Shown here piece after piece: positions 1-7,078 of a stretch of 26,670 bases of DNA (within the stretch, counting starts at the first letter, position 1; every line of letters begins with the position of its first letter). The DNA is from Phycisphaerae bacterium (GTDB lineage: Bacteria; Planctomycetota; Phycisphaerae; WQYP01): NCBI GenBank assembly GCA_013044065.1, contig JABEVA010000184.1:1-26670 (forward strand), written 5' to 3'. The position numbers and the translations under genes are program-made. The notes under the pieces are model-generated. The model did not search any database. It was not told the DNA's origin and saw only the letters and a program-made list of their open reading frames with translations.

Positions 1-66
1 GCCCTCTTGGCCCTCTTGGCTCCCTTGGCTCTCTTGGCCCTCTTGGCCCTCTTGGCTCCCTTGGCC
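1..66. repeat. 9-bp tandem repeat at window edge
   Basis: Seven consecutive 9-base units of the form GCYCYCTTG (plus strand) run from base 1 to about 63 and probably continue beyond the window. The units vary only at two pyrimidine positions. Because the period is a multiple of three, all frames stay open across it. On the minus strand one frame reads Gln-Glu-Gly/Gln-Gly-Ser repeats and joins an upstream ATG at 180. The array could be a coding low-complexity tract or a non-coding minisatellite. Confidence 0.85.
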
Positions 67-180
67 GCCGGAAGCCCGCTGCACCACAGTCTCCCGACGA
101 ATGTCGGAATCTTCGGGGCCGGGCTGGACGATGGCGCCATTCCTATGCGGCGGGAGATGAAAGGTGGCGGATGTTTTCAT
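1..180 (-). CDS. Partial ORF with Gln/Glu/Gly-rich repeat tract, runs off the left edge
   Basis: A minus-strand frame opens at an ATG at 180 and stays open to base 1, giving 60 residues without a stop. The first 38 residues are mixed and charged (starting MKTSATFHLPP), and the rest is a QEG/QGS repeat encoded by the 9-bp tandem array. I do not recognise the family. It lies downstream of, and in the same direction as, the lipoprotein gene ending at 299, so it could belong to that transcription unit. No clear Shine-Dalgarno precedes the ATG, and the frame extends upstream to a stop near 319 without another ATG. The overlapping plus-strand frame (7-237) is Leu/Ala-rich only because of the repeat. 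A non-coding alternative remains possible. Confidence 0.35.
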   Translation of the reverse strand, partial: MKTSATFHLPPHRNGAIVQPGPEDSDIRRETVVQRASGGQGSQEGQEGQESQGSQEGQEG

Positions 181-298
181 CAGCCCAGTCTGGTGGTGCC
201 GGAGGGCCGTTGGAAATTCAATGCGGTGACCGGGTGACAGTTTGGTCTGGGGGAGATGCCTATCCCATTTCTCTCCCGGAAATCCAAGCTCAGCAACC

Positions 299-928
299 TT
301 AGCCGCCGCGGTAGCCTACGGAATGGGAATAGAATATTTTCGCGATTTTATCGGCCAACTGAGCTACCAGTTGGCGTTCGACCGTGGTGGCGGTTTGCCG
401 ATGGGCCAGCGCGGCTGGAATGGTGGAATTGACGGGTACGCCGGGCATCGCCGCTTTGGGGAACAGTCGCTGGCCACCGCCGGAAACAACCTTGACGATG
501 GCCGAAGCGTAGCCCCGGCTGATCTGCCGATCACTCTGCAGGAGCACTGAAAAGTGATCGACAAATACATAAACCACGACTTGAGCATCCACGGCGGAAG
601 CAATGTCAGCGATGCCCATCTGATGATAGCGTCGAGCGTTTTTTTCCAATTGAACCAGACGAAAAGCCGGCACGAGGTTGCGGCACACATGGTGTTGATA
701 AAGCCGGGTGCTGATGGATTGTTCCAAGTCGGAAATTCCGCGCAAACTCATCGGCGAGCGAACCGCGGAATCGACCAGCACCAGCACGCGTTGGCGCTTG
801 GGCAATTTGTATTGGGCACTGATGGTACCGTTACCAAAGATAAAATAGAGTGCGGCGCATCCGCTGCCGGTGGTAGCCAGCAGCAGCGAAACAAGGGCCA
901 GCACCAGTCCACGCTGAATTTTATTCAT
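299..928 (-). CDS. Putative lipoprotein, paralogue of the upstream gene
   Basis: The 209-residue product starts MNKIQRGLVLAL and has a short basic N-terminus, a hydrophobic stretch and a lipobox ending TGSGC, so it is predicted to be exported and lipidated. I chose 928 over the longest frame (1171) because the longer N-terminus lies inside the upstream gene and has no signal sequence; an ATG at 943 (METIPMNK) is the other option. The mature part has a VLVLVDSAV strand, a helix (ISDLEQSISTRLYQ) and a second strand (AQVVVYVFVDHF). This order resembles the CsgG/TolB-N-type fold and the neighbouring protein encoded at 921-1589. Its start overlaps the stop of that gene, suggesting translational coupling. 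Function is unknown; a structural or secretion-associated envelope lipoprotein is an inference. Confidence 0.75.
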   Translation of the reverse strand: MNKIQRGLVLALVSLLLATTGSGCAALYFIFGNGTISAQYKLPKRQRVLVLVDSAVRSPMSLRGISDLEQSISTRLYQHHVCRNLVPAFRLVQLEKNARRYHQMGIADIASAVDAQVVVYVFVDHFSVLLQSDRQISRGYASAIVKVVSGGGQRLFPKAAMPGVPVNSTIPAALAHRQTATTVERQLVAQLADKIAKIFYSHSVGYRGG

Positions 929-1589
929 GGGGATGGTTTCCATAGGTCCGCCAAGTGTAAAACATACGGGTGAGATCCCGGCTGAAAAGCTCCAGTGTGC
1001 GCATGCGCACCACATTGTTGTCCGAATCAAAAACAGGCTCCGGTCCGGATTGCGGGAAAAGCGTGTTGAGATGCGTGGAGAAAACCAGACCGGATCCCGG
1101 CATTCGGGTATTGTAAACAAAGATATTCGCTTCGATGCGGCCCTGCATGAGGTGGCGGGCACCGGGTGCATGGGTGCGGTAATGGACCAATTCCAGATAC
1201 AACACGCGATTCACACCAAAGTGCCGACCGATGGATTTCACCGGCAGGGCCTGCCAACCGGGAGTATGCCGCTGCCAGGCCAGTACATCCGCGTAAGGCA
1301 GCAGACGAATGGAGGGAATTTTGGACTGCATTTCATTGCTGACAAATGAACTGACCTCCTGGGCCGCCTGCGGATACATAAACGTTATCGCCTGATTGGC
1401 GTACACCACGATGGCTACGGATTGTTTTTTCAGGCCGACATAACGGGGAGGTACAGGTACCCCCACAGCCTGCTGTCCGGCCATGGCCAGGAAAGTGCAT
1501 CCACCGGTGACCAGACATCCCAGGGCCAATATGAATAGCACGCCCAGTCGGACTAAATCATGGGGCCAAGGCCCTATTTTATCATTCAT
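921..1589 (-). CDS. Putative lipoprotein, first of a paralogous pair
   Basis: The 222-residue product starts MNDKIGPWPHDL. It has a hydrophobic segment (LGVLFILALGCLV) and a lipobox ending VTGGC, so it is a predicted lipoprotein. The start at 1589 is preceded by a GGGAAAA stretch about ten bases upstream; the longer frame from 1670 adds a non-signal N-terminus. The mature domain has a strand (SVAIVVYAN), a helix (AAQEVSSFVSNEMQ), then LLPYADVLAWQR, a helix IGRHFGVN and a strand VLYLELVHYR. This follows the same plan as the next gene and as nucleotide-free CsgG/TolB-N-like envelope lipoproteins. Its stop overlaps the next gene by eight bases. I see no enzymatic motif. A role as a subunit of an envelope complex is inferred only. 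Confidence 0.75.
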   Translation of the reverse strand: MNDKIGPWPHDLVRLGVLFILALGCLVTGGCTFLAMAGQQAVGVPVPPRYVGLKKQSVAIVVYANQAITFMYPQAAQEVSSFVSNEMQSKIPSIRLLPYADVLAWQRHTPGWQALPVKSIGRHFGVNRVLYLELVHYRTHAPGARHLMQGRIEANIFVYNTRMPGSGLVFSTHLNTLFPQSGPEPVFDSDNNVVRMRTLELFSRDLTRMFYTWRTYGNHPHE

Positions 1590-1648
1590 GAGGTTTTCCC
1601 TTTTGTGTCGCATCGGACCATGGCAGCACCGTGGGGCCACAACCGCCA

Positions 1649-2188
1649 TCAGCCGTGGAGTCTGAACCATCGGCTCATAACCAGCACTTTATACCCCCAA
1701 CCCAACAGGACCAGCAAAATGATACCCAGGAGCAGCCGTCGGAGATTCCAGCTTAAAAAAAGCAACGACGGCCCAAACCACCGCCCAGTTATCAGGCCCA
1801 CCGTGGCAAGGAGCGTGGCAGCGACCGCGAAAAAGCCAACGGCGGCCCCCGCTGGCTGGGTGAGGATGGCGGCTAGCCATTGCCCGTGAACCACATGCGA
1901 CACGGCGGTGGTGTAGCCGCAGGTCGGACAGGGCACTCCCGTGGAGGTGTAGAAGCCGCAAGGAGGCAAGCCCAACTGAGTATGGGTGGACAACCCATGC
2001 GGATTGGGATTGACATAAAGCCCAATTCCCAGCATGGTACCAAAGAGTCCCAGAAGAAAAATGCTTGCCAGTCGGACATGCATCGGGGCGTCAAAAAAAT
2101 CCGTTGCCTTGGCCGACGATGGACAGGCGGAGCCTTGGCTATTTGGCACACAATTGTCCACTCGGTTTGAATAACCCATGGTGCTCAT
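1649..2188 (-). CDS. DUF2752 family membrane protein
   Basis: The C-terminal 145 residues contain the DUF2752 signature GVPCPTCGYTTA with its paired cysteines, preceded by PCGFYTSTG. There are about three hydrophobic segments: ASIFLLGLFGTMLGIGLYV, AAVGFFAVAATLLATVGLI and LLLGIILLVLLGWGY. It is a small inner-membrane protein; the family is common in planctomycetes and Bacteroidetes and has no established function. I chose the ATG at 2188 (MSTMGYSN). A TATAAT box at 2195-2200 would place the transcript start at or near that ATG, so the start may be leaderless, or translation may begin at 2179 or at 2083 (MHVRLAS). The gene is followed after 59 bases by the lipoprotein pair. Confidence 0.8.
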   Translation of the reverse strand: MSTMGYSNRVDNCVPNSQGSACPSSAKATDFFDAPMHVRLASIFLLGLFGTMLGIGLYVNPNPHGLSTHTQLGLPPCGFYTSTGVPCPTCGYTTAVSHVVHGQWLAAILTQPAGAAVGFFAVAATLLATVGLITGRWFGPSLLFLSWNLRRLLLGIILLVLLGWGYKVLVMSRWFRLHG

Positions 2189-2194
2189 GGAAGC

Positions 2195-2222
2195 ATTATA
2201 ACAACAACTGGAATTTTGCCAG
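2195..2222 (-). promoter_or_regulatory. Sigma-70-type promoter for the DUF2752 gene
   Basis: On the minus strand a CTGGCA hexamer (2217-2222, four of six matches to TTGACA) is followed after 16 bases by a perfect TATAAT (2195-2200). The expected transcript start, near 2188, coincides with the first ATG of the DUF2752 gene. The call is by consensus only. Confidence 0.45.
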
Positions 2223-2225
2223 CCT

Positions 2226-2257
2226 GCGGCGGAGCTTCGCGTAGGCAAGCTCACCGC
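2226..2257. other. Hairpin between prepilin and DUF2752 genes
   Basis: GAGCTT (2232-2237) pairs with AAGCTC (2247-2252) over a nine-base loop. A small internal loop follows, and then GCGG (2226-2229) pairs with CCGC (2254-2257), giving ten base pairs in all. It lies downstream of the prepilin gene stop and just upstream of the DUF2752 promoter. There is no T-tract on the minus-strand side, so it is not a standard intrinsic terminator, although it could still attenuate read-through. Confidence 0.4.
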
Positions 2258-2376
2258 GGGACGACCGTGGCAGATGGCGTAGCTTGAGAGGTGAACGGGG
2301 ATTTCACGCGCGAACTTGAGTGGTAGAGGGAATCGTTGGGGTCGAGTGCGTAAGATGGGACTACATGGCGACAACT

Positions 2377-3174
2377 TCAATAGGACGTGGCGACGTTCAA
2401 TTGACGAAGCGTTCCATAGGGCATCGTTTCGACGTGGCCATCAAAATACAGCGCGTTGGCCGAGCCATTGGCAGGAGTATTGGAAAAATGCCGAAAGCGC
2501 AATCCGGTATCGGAAATGGGGCGACCGCTATAGTCGCTGTTGGCCTGTCCGGTCACACCGCCGTGCGGAATGAGTTGCGATGGATTGACCATGGACAAAC
2601 TGACAAAGCGGTTCCAATCCATCATCGGACCGGCATCACCATTGGCCTGCCCCTGATTGGCATCACCGACGGCAATGGTTTCGCAAGGCCGGAGGATACG
2701 GGAGGTCGTAAGCATGGTGTTGGACAACAGGCCGGTGATATTGACATGTGCATAACGAACAAAGGCATTGGGATTGGCGGCGTAATTGAGACCGAACGGA
2801 TCGCTATCGGGCACATCCGCGGCGGGACATTGAAAAATGGCTGCATACTTACCCGCCAGCATCGCGGCTGTGGCCGCGGGGAGTTGGTAGCGAGAAACAG
2901 CCGGTCCACTGGTGTCGAACGAAAATAGCGCATCGGACCAATCGTATTGCGGCGCGGTATTAGTGGTGGTATCGACTCCGGCGGGCACAATGCCACCATC
3001 GGCAGTGGTATATTCCGCCAGTATCTGGCCGATACTGCGGAGATTGGCGGTGCAATCGGCGTTAAGGGCGTTTTTTCGCGCTGCGGCCAGAGCGGGCAGC
3101 AGCAATGACATGACCACGGCGATGATGGCCATCACCACCAAGAGCTCCAACACGGTAAAACCTTGCTTCTTCAT
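2377..3174 (-). CDS. Type IV prepilin-like protein with H-X9-DG-type C-terminus
   Basis: The 265-residue protein starts MKKQGFTVLELLVVMAII. It has a short basic leader, a Gly-Phe prepilin peptidase site (G5/F6), Glu at position +5 of the mature form and a hydrophobic helix. The C-terminus carries RHFSNTPANGSANALYFDG followed by HVE, which is the type of ending seen in the very large planctomycete prepilin families (DUF1559-like, H-X9-DG). The start at 3174 has a GGAG about eight bases upstream; the longer frame from 3276 would put 34 residues before the leader. It is expected to be a pseudopilin or surface protein processed at the inner membrane. No other pilus or type II secretion gene is in view. 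Confidence 0.88.
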   Translation of the reverse strand: MKKQGFTVLELLVVMAIIAVVMSLLLPALAAARKNALNADCTANLRSIGQILAEYTTADGGIVPAGVDTTTNTAPQYDWSDALFSFDTSGPAVSRYQLPAATAAMLAGKYAAIFQCPAADVPDSDPFGLNYAANPNAFVRYAHVNITGLLSNTMLTTSRILRPCETIAVGDANQGQANGDAGPMMDWNRFVSLSMVNPSQLIPHGGVTGQANSDYSGRPISDTGLRFRHFSNTPANGSANALYFDGHVETMPYGTLRQLNVATSY

Positions 3175-3956
3175 CTTTACGTCTCCGCCCGCCGATGACC
3201 ATATCCCGTCGGTTTGTTCGAAAGCTGTTCCTGATGCCGCACCAAGGTGCCGGCTGGGTGCCGAATTCAGCCGCAACCACAGGCAGTTGTAAGAGCGATT
3301 CTGGCCAAGCGGAAACCTTTAGCGCACGTTACGCCTAAGCCAACCGAACGATCCAAATAATAGAATGACGCCGGGCGATATGCCCGCGTCGCTGACCGCA
3401 TGAGTATCGGAGCGATGAGGCAGTGAGCTTGCGAAAAAAAGTGCGCGGTGTCAGGAAAGACGAGTGTGGCCGATAATAGGGGCTTGAATTCGCGGTGGCC
3501 TTGGACCAGGGCAATTCGTGCCGAAATGCGGAAAGTTCCCGCAACCAAAAATTTTTGCCGTTTTTGACTTGCATTCTCCCAGGGCATTGGTTAAACTTTT
3601 TTCTGCTGGTTAGCCGCGCAGTGCTGTTTCGGCGGAGAATTCGATCTCATGCGCGGCTGGCAGTGGTTTTCGGGTGTGCTTGGCGGATACGTGAGCGGTC
3701 CCGAAAATCGAAGGACGGTCCACGGTAAGGTTCTTTAGGTTCCGATGCCTGTCACATGGATACCAAACTCGCAAAGGGATTGAAACTCGGGCAAGAGAAA
3801 ACATGGTGCGTCAGACCGCCGCGAACTGGGTTATGGGAGATGCGGCGACCAGACGCAAGGTTGGCCGACAGCCGGTACGAATGGAGTCGTGTGGTGCGGC
3901 AAAGAGTCGTAAGGAATAGGGTGGTTGCCGGACAAACCTCGGCATGGCGGCTTTTG

Positions 3957-3982
3957 GATTTTGCCGAAACATCGGCAAAATC
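3957..3982. promoter_or_regulatory. Perfect 11-bp inverted repeat, candidate operator or hairpin
   Basis: GATTTTGCCGA (3957-3967) is followed by the four-base loop AACA and then TCGGCAAAATC (3972-3982), a perfect inverted repeat. It has no T-tract, so a terminator is unlikely. It lies about 200 bases upstream of the sigma-factor start in the long divergent gap, which fits an operator or an RNA stem-loop. Confidence 0.45.
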
Positions 3983-4089
3983 AGAAGTTGTGGCTCCCTG
4001 TTCCTTTCGGCTTTTTGCAGTGTCGGGTATCATGGGGCCGGTGTGGTTGGCAATAAGGCCCCCGATGGCCCGCCGATTTGAAGAAATGA

Positions 4090-4106
4090 GTGCCCATGAT
4101 GGGCAC
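4090..4106. promoter_or_regulatory. Near-perfect 17-bp palindrome upstream of the sigma-factor gene
   Basis: GTGCCCAT (4090-4097) and ATGGGCAC (4099-4106) are exact reverse complements around a single G. The odd-length dyad lies 80 bases upstream of the sigma-factor ATG, a suitable place for a dimeric repressor or activator. No binding protein is identified. Confidence 0.4.
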
Positions 4107-4185
4107 CATGCTAAAGGGTTTGAGACGCCGCCGATCGGTTTGTGCCGGTAGACAGGCGCTCAATTAGGTCAAAGGAGTGACCACT

Positions 4186-4983
4186 ATGGCTAAGACTCGA
4201 ACTACCACGGCAGCCATTGAGCAGGACATCAACGATGTCTGGCGCAGTTTTGTGCAGAATAAAACCCAGGTGCTGCGCAACTTGCTGATGATGGAATACC
4301 TTCCACTGGTCAAATACAACGCCGAGCGCATCTACGCCAAACTGCCGGACGAAGTGGAACTGGACGATTTAATTCAGGCGGGCAGTTTTGGGTTAAAGGA
4401 CGCCATCGAATCTTTTGATCCTGATCGCGGCGTTAAATTTGAAACGTATTGTGCACCGCGCATCCGGGGAGCCATTCTCGATGAGCTGCGCAATATGGAC
4501 TGGGTGCCGCGTTTGGTGCGCAGTCGCTCCAGCAAGGTGGATCAGGCGTCGCGACAACTGGAAATGGAATTGGGTCGAGCTCCGACGAATGAAGAAATTG
4601 CCGCTCGCATTGGCGTGCCCGCCGAAGAATTCGAAAAAATGATCAAGGATTCCAACACGGTTTCGCAGGTTAGCCTGTCACGCAAATGGTTTGACGCCGA
4701 CAACAACAAGGATGTGCGCGAGATTGATATTCTGGAAGACCGTAACGCGGCCTCACCGGCGGATGAAATTCATCGCCGGGATATCAAGGATCTGATCACC
4801 CGGGGGCTGTCCCGGGCGGAACGATTGATTCTGATCCTGTATTATTACGAAGAAATGACGATGAAGGAAATCGGGAAAGAACTGGACCTTTCTGAATCGC
4901 GCGTCAGCCAGATGCATTCCAGCATTATCATGCGGCTCAAGGCACAAATGACTGAGCGGGAGAAAGACTTTACGCAGGAATGA
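4186..4983 (+). CDS. FliA/WhiG-class (sigma-28 family) RNA polymerase sigma factor
   Basis: The 265-residue protein has the sigma-28 domain order. Region 2 reads from YLPLVKYNAERIYAKL through DDLIQAGSFGLKDAIESF and FETYCAPRIRGAILDELR. The DWVPRLVRSR linker is typical of the FliA/WhiG class. Region 3 contains ELGRAPTNEEIAARIGV. The region 4 helix-turn-helix is EMTMKEIGKELDLSESRVSQ. I chose the ATG at 4186 because AAAGGAG (4171-4177) lies eight bases before it; a GTG at 4177 would overlap that site. No flagellar gene is nearby, so it may control another regulon (stress, surface or development). It is followed after about 240 bases by a PTS enzyme I gene in the same direction. No anti-sigma factor is visible next to it. 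Confidence 0.92.
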   Translation: MAKTRTTTAAIEQDINDVWRSFVQNKTQVLRNLLMMEYLPLVKYNAERIYAKLPDEVELDDLIQAGSFGLKDAIESFDPDRGVKFETYCAPRIRGAILDELRNMDWVPRLVRSRSSKVDQASRQLEMELGRAPTNEEIAARIGVPAEEFEKMIKDSNTVSQVSLSRKWFDADNNKDVREIDILEDRNAASPADEIHRRDIKDLITRGLSRAERLILILYYYEEMTMKEIGKELDLSESRVSQMHSSIIMRLKAQMTEREKDFTQE

Positions 4984-5221
4984 ATGAAGAGAGCAGGATT
5001 TCGATCGTGAGCGATGCACTGGTACGACGCGCTTAGCGTGAGTCCCGTATGGGTAATACCGCCAGTGGATTCTTGCCGGTGCTTGAGTTATGCTAACTTA
5101 CCGTGTGCCGGGCCAGTGCGTAAGTAAGGCCGGGTACATCAAGCTCCGAAGCCCCCTGCCTTTGGCCCACGGTGTTGGACGCAGCTGGGTGGCGGGTCTC
5201 GCAGCCGAGTGAAAACCGGTC

Positions 5222-6982
5222 ATGGAAATAAGAAAGGGCATAGGTGTTTCCGCGGGCGTGGTGGTGTGCGCTGCGACCGTCTATTCGCCCGATGAATTGC
5301 GCATCGGGCGGAGATCGATTCCCGTTACAGAAATTGCGCGGGAGCGAAACCGGCTGCTGGAAGCAATAACCACGTCGAGCGACGATATCCGAACCTTGCG
5401 TGATGCCACCAGCCGGAACTTGGGAAAAGAAACGGGAGCTATTTTTGATTTTCACCTGGGGCTGCTTAATGATCCAGAGCTGCTCAAGGCGTTTAACGAG
5501 GGCATCGATAAATTCCACCTGACGGCGGAATACGCGGTCCACAAAGCCTTGCGCGATTATGGCCGGATATTTCTGGAACATTCCGATCCGCTTTTTCGAG
5601 ATCGCGTTAAAGATATTTATGACATTGAACGACGACTCGTTCATAAACTGATCGGTCGTGAACGTGGCCGCATCGCCGATATCACCGAACCATCGGTGCT
5701 GGTGGCGCACGATTTGACGCCCTCGCAGATGGCATCGCTGGACAAAGGTCGGGTGCGTGCCATTGCGATAGAAGCCGGTGGCCAGACCAGTCACTCGGCC
5801 ATCATCGCCAATTCCATGGGCATTCCCGCCGTTTTGGGGCTGGAAAACATCACCCACGAGGTAACCACCGGCGACATGATGATTGTTAATGGCTTCAGCG
5901 GCCTGGTCATCATCAATCCGGATGAGGCCACCATCGCTGAACATCGCCGGTACGAAGAGAGAGCCCATCGCTATGAAAACAGTTTGGCGGAAATTCGTGA
6001 TCTGCCGGCGCGCACCACCGATGGCGTGGATATCACCCTTCTGGGCAATATCGAGTTTCCACATGAAATAGCCAATACTCTGGCGAAAGGTGCACAGGGA
6101 ATAGGGCTGTACCGGACCGAATTTCTGTACTTGGCCTGCGAAAAAGAACCCACCGAGGAAGATCACTACAACGCCTATATGGAAGTCGCGAAAAAAATGA
6201 CCGGCAAACCCATCGTCATCCGCACGTTGGATCTGGGAGCGGATAAATATTTCCTGCAAGGCGATCAGCCCAAAGAGGACAATCCTTTTCTGGGCTGCCG
6301 GTCCATCCGATTGTGCCTGGGAAATATGCGGATGTTCAAAACCCAGCTTCGAGCACTGTTGCGGGCGAGCGCCCACGGCGATATTCGCATCATGTTTCCG
6401 ATGATCTCACATGTCATGGAATTGCGGCAGGCGAAGATGATGCTCAAGGATGTGATGGAGGAGCTCGATTATGAATGCATCGACTATAATCGGTCGCTGC
6501 AAGTGGGGATGATGATTGAAGTTCCATCGGCCGCCTTGATGTGCCATGCCTACGTGCATGACGTGGACTTTTTCTCCATCGGCAGCAATGATCTGGTGCA
6601 ATATACGCTGGCGGTGGATCGCGGGAATCAAAAGGTGGCATCGCTGTACACGGCGGCGCACCCGGCGGTGCTTTCACTGATCCGGACGGTGATCCGACAA
6701 GGCCTGAAGGGCAAAATCGGCGTGTCGCTGTGCGGGGAAATGGCCGGAGAAAAAGAATTCACCGTCCTGCTGCTGGGCATGGGTATGCGAACGTTATCCA
6801 TTGCGCCGCACAACATCCCGCTGATTAAGAAAGTCATTCGCAGCATTAATTTGCGCGATGCTCAAAAGATCGCCCGAAAGGTCATGAGTTTCGAGCATCC
6901 ACAACAGGTGACCAGCTACCTTCACGATGAAACGCGAAAACTGGTGCCAGATATTTTTGCCGTGGAATCACCGAGCGGATAA
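5222..6982 (+). CDS. ptsI: PTS enzyme I (phosphoenolpyruvate-protein phosphotransferase)
   Basis: The 586-residue protein transfers phosphate from PEP to HPr in the cytoplasm. The N-terminal helical and phosphohistidine domains lead to GGQTSHSAIIANSMG, with the phospho-acceptor His191 (His189 in E. coli). The C-terminal PEP-binding barrel has GLYRTEFLYL, FLGCRSIRLCL, the FFSIGSNDLVQYTLAVDRGN segment and the catalytic cysteine in SLCGEMAG (Cys504; Cys502 in E. coli). Length is normal, and there is no GAF domain, so it is ptsI-like rather than the nitrogen-PTS ptsP, although databases often use ptsP for the family. No HPr, HPr kinase or enzyme II is beside it. No strong Shine-Dalgarno precedes the ATG. 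Confidence 0.95.
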   Translation: MEIRKGIGVSAGVVVCAATVYSPDELRIGRRSIPVTEIARERNRLLEAITTSSDDIRTLRDATSRNLGKETGAIFDFHLGLLNDPELLKAFNEGIDKFHLTAEYAVHKALRDYGRIFLEHSDPLFRDRVKDIYDIERRLVHKLIGRERGRIADITEPSVLVAHDLTPSQMASLDKGRVRAIAIEAGGQTSHSAIIANSMGIPAVLGLENITHEVTTGDMMIVNGFSGLVIINPDEATIAEHRRYEERAHRYENSLAEIRDLPARTTDGVDITLLGNIEFPHEIANTLAKGAQGIGLYRTEFLYLACEKEPTEEDHYNAYMEVAKKMTGKPIVIRTLDLGADKYFLQGDQPKEDNPFLGCRSIRLCLGNMRMFKTQLRALLRASAHGDIRIMFPMISHVMELRQAKMMLKDVMEELDYECIDYNRSLQVGMMIEVPSAALMCHAYVHDVDFFSIGSNDLVQYTLAVDRGNQKVASLYTAAHPAVLSLIRTVIRQGLKGKIGVSLCGEMAGEKEFTVLLLGMGMRTLSIAPHNIPLIKKVIRSINLRDAQKIARKVMSFEHPQQVTSYLHDETRKLVPDIFAVESPSG

Positions 6983-7078
6983 CCGGTGGATGGGTGTTCA
7001 CACATCAGTGGACGCGCCGGGCCGGCTTTGGCGTGATATCATGAGCCAAGGGGATTGTGACTTGCCTCAGGGTGTCCC

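Larger units (their letters stand above)
3175..4185. other. About 1 kb intergenic region without a convincing gene
   Basis: This stretch separates the divergent prepilin and sigma-factor genes. Several open frames of 60-131 codons exist on both strands (for example 3756-4151 plus and 3267-3587 minus), but none has a signal sequence, a family motif or a good ribosome site, and their composition is arginine- and serine-rich as in shadow frames. It contains two palindromes, at 3957-3982 and 4090-4106. I see no tRNA, rRNA or CRISPR structure. A regulatory RNA or decayed gene is possible but unproven. Confidence 0.6.

Noticed and set aside
1..66. CRISPR-like repeat array
   Set aside because: Units are nine bases long and directly adjacent without spacers; this is a simple tandem repeat.
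2320..2928. 202-codon plus-strand frame opposite the prepilin gene
   Set aside because: It is the antisense shadow of a clear prepilin gene, has no motif and no ribosome site.
4984..5221. Promoter or terminator between the sigma factor and ptsI genes
   Set aside because: Only weak -10/-35 matches (such as TATGCT) and short imperfect stems were found, below the level worth annotating.
5093..6376. 427-codon minus-strand frame opposite ptsI
   Set aside because: It lies fully antisense to an unambiguous enzyme I gene; composition (His, Gln, Phe) is typical of a shadow frame.
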